In this document: in pieces, positions 58,297 through 64,000 of the stretch
Numbering within the stretch: position 1 is the stretch's first letter
How the letters are laid out: each line of letters opens with the position of its first letter
Source of the DNA: Escallonia rubra
Lineage: Eukaryota > Streptophyta > Magnoliopsida > Escalloniales > Escalloniaceae
Direction of reading: 5' to 3'
DNA length: 64,000 nt
NCBI GenBank assembly: GCA_033065855.1
Contig: JAVXUO010001178.1
Coordinates: 1 to 64,000, forward strand
Made by a program: the position numbers and the translations under genes
The notes under the pieces: generated by a model
What the model was told of the DNA's origin: nothing
Database searches by the model: none
The model's input: the letters and a program-made list of their open reading frames with translations, nothing else

Positions 58297-59442
58297 GAAA
58301 AAATTAGGGTGGCAAGGTGTGGGTGGGTTGGGTTTGGGTGTAAGTTAAATGAGTTGGGTATAAATGGGTAACTGACCCATTTATTAATGGGTTAATTGGA
58401 TCATCTCACTAAATGGGTTGGTTTCACCCACCAACCTTAAAGTGACTCATTTGACTTGGTCACAAACCCTTTGCTCATTTTTAACCCGTTATTCATTTTT
58501 AGCAGGCATTCACCCCTCTCTCTCTCTCTTTCCCTCCCCGTCTTCATCCACGGATTCCACCAGTACCATAAACCACCATCCCATTAACACGACCACCATC
58601 ACAAAACTCTAATTAACAGCAACCACGATGGAAAATGGAGGGTATCCAAAGATGAGATCGCGATATGCCAGTGGTTCCACTTCAGCCTTCCTTAGATCTG
58701 CAGAGATTAATTTGATCTTTATTGAGATCCTCTGGTGGTTATTCTTGGTTGGGGGTCGTTCTGCGATGGTTGTGGTGTTGGGTTTTGGTTGAGGGCGTTA
58801 CTGCGATGGTGTGGTTTTGGGGTGGTGTTTGTTGGTAGGTGTGTGGGTGGTGCTGTGATTTTTATAGAGGGGATAGTTGTTGGTTTTTGGGTGGTGGTGC
58901 GATGGTTATCTGGTGGTTGTAGATTTTTCAGGGTCGGCAGTCGTTGGGCAGTGGTCGGCGACCTTTGGATGGTGGTTGGCGACCTTTGGATGGTGGTCAG
59001 TGGTCTTTGGGTGGTGGTCGGCGGTCGTTGGGTGGTCTCTGTATGGTGGTTTGACGGGATGCGACTTTTGGATGATGGTCGGCGGTCTTTGGGTGGTTGT
59101 CAGCGGTCGTTGGGTGGGTGGTCTCTGTATGGTGGTTCGACGGGATGCGACCTTTGGATGGTGGTCGGCGGTCTTTGGGTGGTGATCGGCGGTCCTTGGG
59201 TGGTTTGACGGGATTTGTGGAATTAGTTGGATTTTTAAAACATTAACATGAAATATTTTTTTGACGTAACGGTTAAACGGGCACCCATTTATAACCCACT
59301 TAAATTCGTGGGTTATTGGGTTGTATAGTTAGTGACCCATTTAAGACCCAATTATTAAATGGGAGGGTTTGGGTAAGTTTTAAGTGGGCGAATTTAGGCG
59401 AATAAATGGGTTTGGGTCTTAATTGTCACCCCTAAAAAATAT
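58297..59442. mobile_element. 1.1-kb non-autonomous hAT element
   Basis: The element is 58305-59434 (1130 bp). The ends are TAGGGTGGCAAGG and TTGTCACCCCTA, imperfect inverted repeats of the common plant TAGGGGTGGCAA type. The flanks GAAAAAAT (58297-58304) and AAAAATAT (59435-59442) are an eroded 8-bp target repeat. AAATGGGT and its complement recur many times at both ends as sub-terminal motifs. The core (58735-59210) is a GGT-rich minisatellite with GGTCGGCGGTCTTTGGGTGG units and a longer period of about 85 bp. The 157-codon frame there is a by-product of the repeat. Confidence 0.78.
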
Positions 59443-59919
59443 CATTCAAACGCTCTTACATGATTTCCAATGCATATATTGTGTCAATCCATTCGCCGAG
59501 TACTTCAAGCGGTAGATAGATTTTTCTACACTTTTTTTAAACTTATATAATGCGACTAGCTAAAAGTGGCGAATTCATTAAATACGTAAGAACTTCAAAA
59601 TGCATGATAGTTTCTGCAGGTATTGAGACTGGAATTATTTAAAGAAAATTTTCAATTTTGTGGTATTAGATATACGTGCGTACCTACATACATGGTTATA
59701 GACTTGCAGGTTTCAAACAATATCATAACAAAGTATGCTTTTTTCTTTTGATAAGATATAAGAATTGCATTGATAATCAAATATTGCAAGCGGTTGTCGA
59801 GGCATACATTTTCGGCTTTACAAAACAGTTTCATGATGAGACACATCATGTACGCACAAAAGATTATACGTACATTCTGTTTCCTATCATGTTATAGTTC
59901 TTGCAATACTATACAAAAT

Positions 59920-59964
<45 letters not shown>

Positions 59965-62900
59965 TCTAATGCAACAAAACCTCATTCACCAAATATTGAT
60001 ATACGGCAATACGGACATTATACGCAAAAGTTGCTAGGGATATGACATCTTCCAATTACAAGAATGTGGCCTCGTTAATACTACAATTATGCAAATCGGC
60101 TACGATATAACAGATATCATATATTATCGACTACTATATCATACCAAAATATGTTTAAGTGACACTCTATAACATTTTTACCGACATTTTGTTTCACAGA
60201 TAGAAAATAGTTACAGCCAGCCATGGAATACAACTTTGAGGCAGCTAATTAAATCATGATTAAACCTGCATGTGTGCATGCATCTGAATTGGAACAAGAG
60301 ATCGAGCAGTGAATATTCTTCAACATAAATATATGTATACCAGGAAATGAATGAAGAATAAACATTAAAGATAGATGGGAATAGCCAGCCAACCAGCCAT
60401 GGAAACCATTGGAGGTTTGTCCCTACCAGCAACCATGTGAAGCATTAGAGGCTCAACAGCTTTTGTCGGGCCAACCACCCTCCCAACTCCGACCACCTTG
60501 CAGTCGAAGGATTTTAATTTCGTCTTTAATTTCTTCATTCTGACCACAAATCGTGTGGCTCTGTCTGTCTCTGTACAGCTTTTACACTTTTTTCAGTTCT
60601 GATCTATCGTGTATCTCTGGAGTACATAATATAATAATCTGATATCCTTCATTGGTTGGCCACTGCACCACCACCACCGCCACGTCTCGGCCCCCACACG
60701 CTCAGTTCCCTGAGTGGCTCATTATCTGTACGGACTACGGGCTCTCTTCATTCACATTAATGCAGTACTACTGGTATATTAATTGTTACCTCTAGATGGC
60801 CCCTATGATGGCCATACTCCATATGCTCTGAGCTACTCTATTAGACTATTACAAACGAGTAATCTGATAAGGTTAGTCACTGTCACCATAGTTGTACGTG
60901 CAAGTTTCAACGGACTGATACAAGAACAGTAACCATTTTAGGGTTTAAGGTTCAGTCAATTGTCAAACCTAGTTTTCACTAACAAGAAAAGCAAGAGATC
61001 CGAAGCTCAGTACTACTATTCTGATCTAGTTTTCGTACATGCTTTTGTGTGACTGCTTTCAGATGGTTGATGAGCAAGTTTTGCAGTGGTTTACAATAGG
61101 CATAGCCCTATTGAGCCTAATGGATATTTGCCTCCCTCTGCGGCTCTGCTCCTTTTCATGTTATATTATATCACATAAGTTCGTTTTCAATTATGCTAAA
61201 TAAGAGAACTGAAAGCTATATGAAAGTCTACAAGCATGCGTAAATTAGAACAACGCCTAGTTTAATTGTTTAAAAACTTAGAACAATGCCTAGTTTAATT
61301 GGAAATCAAATGCGTAAATTAGAGTTACACCTTATGAGATTTGGGCTTATTAGCCTCACCTACATCACTTATTGTGAATTACACTCCACCCTGCCCAGGT
61401 TAAGAAATGACCAAAGTAACCTTTAATATCAATGACAATTAATCAGAACAAAATGAAAGACAAAATGGAACTTGACTTAGTCCTTCGCATCATATCTCCT
61501 CCACTGCCGACATATGCACCCACCACCAAGCAATAATCACCAAATTCACCACCACAACAACCACAACTCTGGCCATTATACCCGTTCCACCATTGTAGCC
61601 ATTAATGTGCGCAACCAGTGCCGCCGCCACCACCTTATTCAACGAACACCAGACAATCGACACCAGCATGATCGAGCACCATTGCCACCATTGTGTAATA
61701 TGAGAACATAATAAATAGCGCAAGAGATCTGGTGGCTAATGTAGGGCGGCCGACTGGTGGTGTATCAAGTGGTGGCTATGTGCAAAAGAGAGATGTTTGG
61801 TGAAATTGAAGATGAAAACCATCCCTAAATAGCACAAAGATCTTTATTGATCCTCACTAGACCACCATAAAGTTTGGACAAGCACCATCTCCACCATCAC
61901 ACCACTAATAGATTTGCCATGTAAAACAAATAACCACACCAATGAATCCCAGAGATCATCGCCCAATATCACGAGGGGCAGAGACTGCAAATCAAAGACT
62001 CGGCGAGCATTAACGAGGCATTTCTTAATTTAACAATTCATGACAAATAACTATATCTATGTTCATAAACTCGACTGAGTAAAGCCCTAGTTTTCAACAG
62101 TTGCTTGGTCTTAGACCAAATTTGGATCTAGAGATAATAAGAAAGGGAAAGAATTCCTATAGTCGGATAAGTTGTCACCATCGATATGTTCAAATCATAA
62201 TGTTTTTTGTTATAATATTGATGTTCTTGAGCACAGAAGTATATGGGGTAATTTGACAGTAAAGTGTTGAGAAATATGGCGTTTGTGGTTAAGTGTCGGG
62301 AAAAAATTAAACTTCAGTAAGTAAAAAGTTATTCTGAACTCATGCTAAGTGTAACTAACGTTAATAAAATTAAAATTATGTTGTGTATATATAAGTAAAA
62401 TATGTCGAACACAACAGCCAAAAAAAAAAGAAAAAAAAAAGTCAATCTAGTGCAGTCATATCACAGAATCAAATGTGGACCTCTATGGTTGCTCAGCCTC
62501 ATATTTATATGCGAGCCTTTCTTGTCAAGATGAAACAAAAATAAAGGAAAAAGTTACGGTGTGGTAACACATTGATCAGGCCATGAAAGGGTACAAGACA
62601 CAACTATGCCTAGTCATATGTCACGCTCTTGATTTTACATCAATCAGACTCCAGCCACTACTGACTAATAAATCATTCTAAAATGCGCAATGCTTTTGTT
62701 TATAATTTTAGTTCTTTTTTTTTTCCCCACTCACTTTTGCTTTATCCTTTTACGCTCAACTCTATCTTGCTCGACGACTTTGTGACTTTCATTTCATAGT
62801 TAAGAGTATTTGCTATATATGGAATAAATAGTAGTACTTCAGACCACTATTTATTTCATAGCATTGACCGCTTTCTTATGTTTTACGAGTTTTTACCTTA

Positions 62901-64000
62901 TTTCTTACCTTTTGTTTTCAAATTGATTTATCAAGTAACCTATTCTTTAAAAAAGAACGTTGTTCCGAAAACAACAATTTGTACGTTCTTCAATATATGC
63001 AGCCTATTGGTACTAGTAGAGTAGGATTGCTTCAAATTCAAATTTGATTTTATGTATAAAAACATACGTAACGAGTAGTAAATACTCTACAATGACAATC
63101 GAGCGGCTAAAAGGCGCTCATCAAACTTTCACCCTCACAGAATACTATCGCTTGAAAATTAAAGTAGCTCTTCAAGTGGCATAATACGAAAGTTTGACGT
63201 GCACACTAAGAAAATCTAGAGAAGGAAAAAAAAAAAAAAAACTTTAGAGGGATTCCCTGGTCATTAGCAAAGTAAATTAGTCATCAAAGGGGGTAATGCA
63301 TGGGATGGGGCAAACCGAATGATTCCGTCTCTTAACAAAACATGTTATGATGCTGATTGAATGATATATAAGTGGTGTTAGGTCATGGGTGTGCACATGG
63401 TCATCCGGGGTGTTTGAGGAAGGATTATTCCAATTCAAGAGGGCTCGATCACTTTGGAATCTTTTTCGGGTGGGGGGTGCATCCATGATTAATTAAGAAG
63501 CTAATCATGAGAGGGGTTCCATGCTTAACAACCTTAATCTCTCTAAAGCTTCGATTTGGAATTAATTATGATGCTAATATCTCAAGAGACAATGAAAAGA
63601 CATATGCATCTCTCCTTTACTTTGATGGTTCCACCCACCGCTGAACACGATGCTGGTCCCTTCACTTGTTATATCTTGATGCAGCATGCATCCATGAGAA
63701 TTGACAGACGGAGAGAGTAAAATATGTCCTCTTGACATCGGTGGGAATCCAGAATATATATTGTAGCCCAAACTACGAATTTAGGTTACGCCAGAACCAC
63801 ATAACAACAGTCATAAGAATTCAAAAATAAGGAAAGGGACGACGGCGAGCATAAGTGTTACGTACGTGATTTGTAAGAATAAAGAAGTCAATCGATCGAT
63901 CGATCGGTCGGTCGGTATCATAACTCTCTGAAAAGGGAGCCTTATTATTATGGTCTTAAGTGGGAAGAACGTGCCAAGCTTAAGAGGGGCTAATCGCAGT
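59443..64000. other. Gene-poor intergenic DNA
   Basis: No gene could be supported in the last 4.5 kb. It holds a CAC/CCA-rich stretch at 61495-61700 like the cores of the elements above, a direct repeat of CAGCCAGCCATGGAA-like sequence (about 60213 and 60390), and a (GATC)n/(GGTC)n run at 63890-63914. The small frame 60365-60547 on the minus strand is unrecognised. Confidence 0.45.
59924..59962. repeat. (GA)n microsatellite
   Basis: About 19 uninterrupted GA units. Confidence 0.93.

Noticed and set aside
58735-59208. 157-codon plus-strand frame rich in Val, Gly and Trp
   Set aside because: It comes from the GGT minisatellite core of the hAT element and has no normal protein composition.
60365-60547. 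60-codon minus-strand frame starting MVRMKKLKTKLK
   Set aside because: No family resemblance, no signal peptide and no convincing promoter; too short to support alone.
63889-63914. (GATC)n then (GGTC)n run
   Set aside because: A short simple repeat; too small to suggest a functional array.
1-64000. tRNA, rRNA and CRISPR arrays
   Set aside because: None seen. The GGTATCAGAGC-like motifs are primer sites of LTR elements, and the spaced repeats are tandem duplications without regular spacers. Small structured RNAs cannot be excluded by eye.

Overview
This is nuclear DNA from a flowering plant, most likely a core eudicot. The evidence is plant-only gene families (JAZ, FLZ, ARF, GH35 beta-galactosidase with a lectin tail, plant AP2/ERF), short AT-rich introns with GT..AG ends, AT-rich gene-poor intergenic DNA, and many small non-autonomous transposons with plant-type terminal repeats. 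I cannot name the species.

Layout. 1-5.7 kb: AT-rich flank with a 932-bp hAT element, a GC-rich island with three G-boxes and a Tourist-like MITE. 5.76-7.76 kb (+): a five-exon JAZ1/2-type jasmonate repressor. 8-15.6 kb: intergenic DNA with a 99-bp tandem repeat, MITEs and a small LTR-derived fossil. 15.7-24.0 kb (+): a 12-exon UBP1/TIA-1-like RNA-binding protein with three RRMs; two DNA transposons sit in its introns and a third just after it. 26.8-27.9 kb (-): a two-exon FLZ zinc-finger gene. 32.7-37.4 kb (+): a 17-exon beta-galactosidase. 37.8-38.2 kb (-): a receptor-kinase relic. 38.5-38.9 and 41.5-42.1 kb (-): two intronless, related DREB-type AP2/ERF genes. 46.06-46.26 kb (-): a decayed piece of an ARF gene. 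47.6-55.2 kb (-): a complete 13-exon ARF7/ARF19-type auxin response factor with a TRIM element in one intron. 55.7-64 kb: gene-poor DNA with an 1.1-kb hAT element and microsatellites.

Seven functional-looking genes were rebuilt exon by exon; in each the summed exon length is a multiple of three and the product matches its family in length and domain order. Four are hormone-signalling or stress transcription regulators (JAZ, two ERFs, ARF). The UBP1 and FLZ genes belong to stress-granule and SnRK1-linked families. The beta-galactosidase is a secreted cell-wall enzyme. They are independent genes rather than an operon. The only linkage visible in the sequence is that G-box (CACGTG) clusters lie upstream of both the JAZ gene and the first ERF gene, which would fit shared MYC or bZIP control.

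I found no clearly new biological system. The most unusual material is repetitive: transposons of different families with GGT/GGC-rich cores, a MULE-like MITE family with five copies, a three-armed inverted/direct repeat at 31 kb, four pure G/C homopolymers of 19-31 bases, and a partial duplicate of the ARF PB1 exon that still carries intron sequence.
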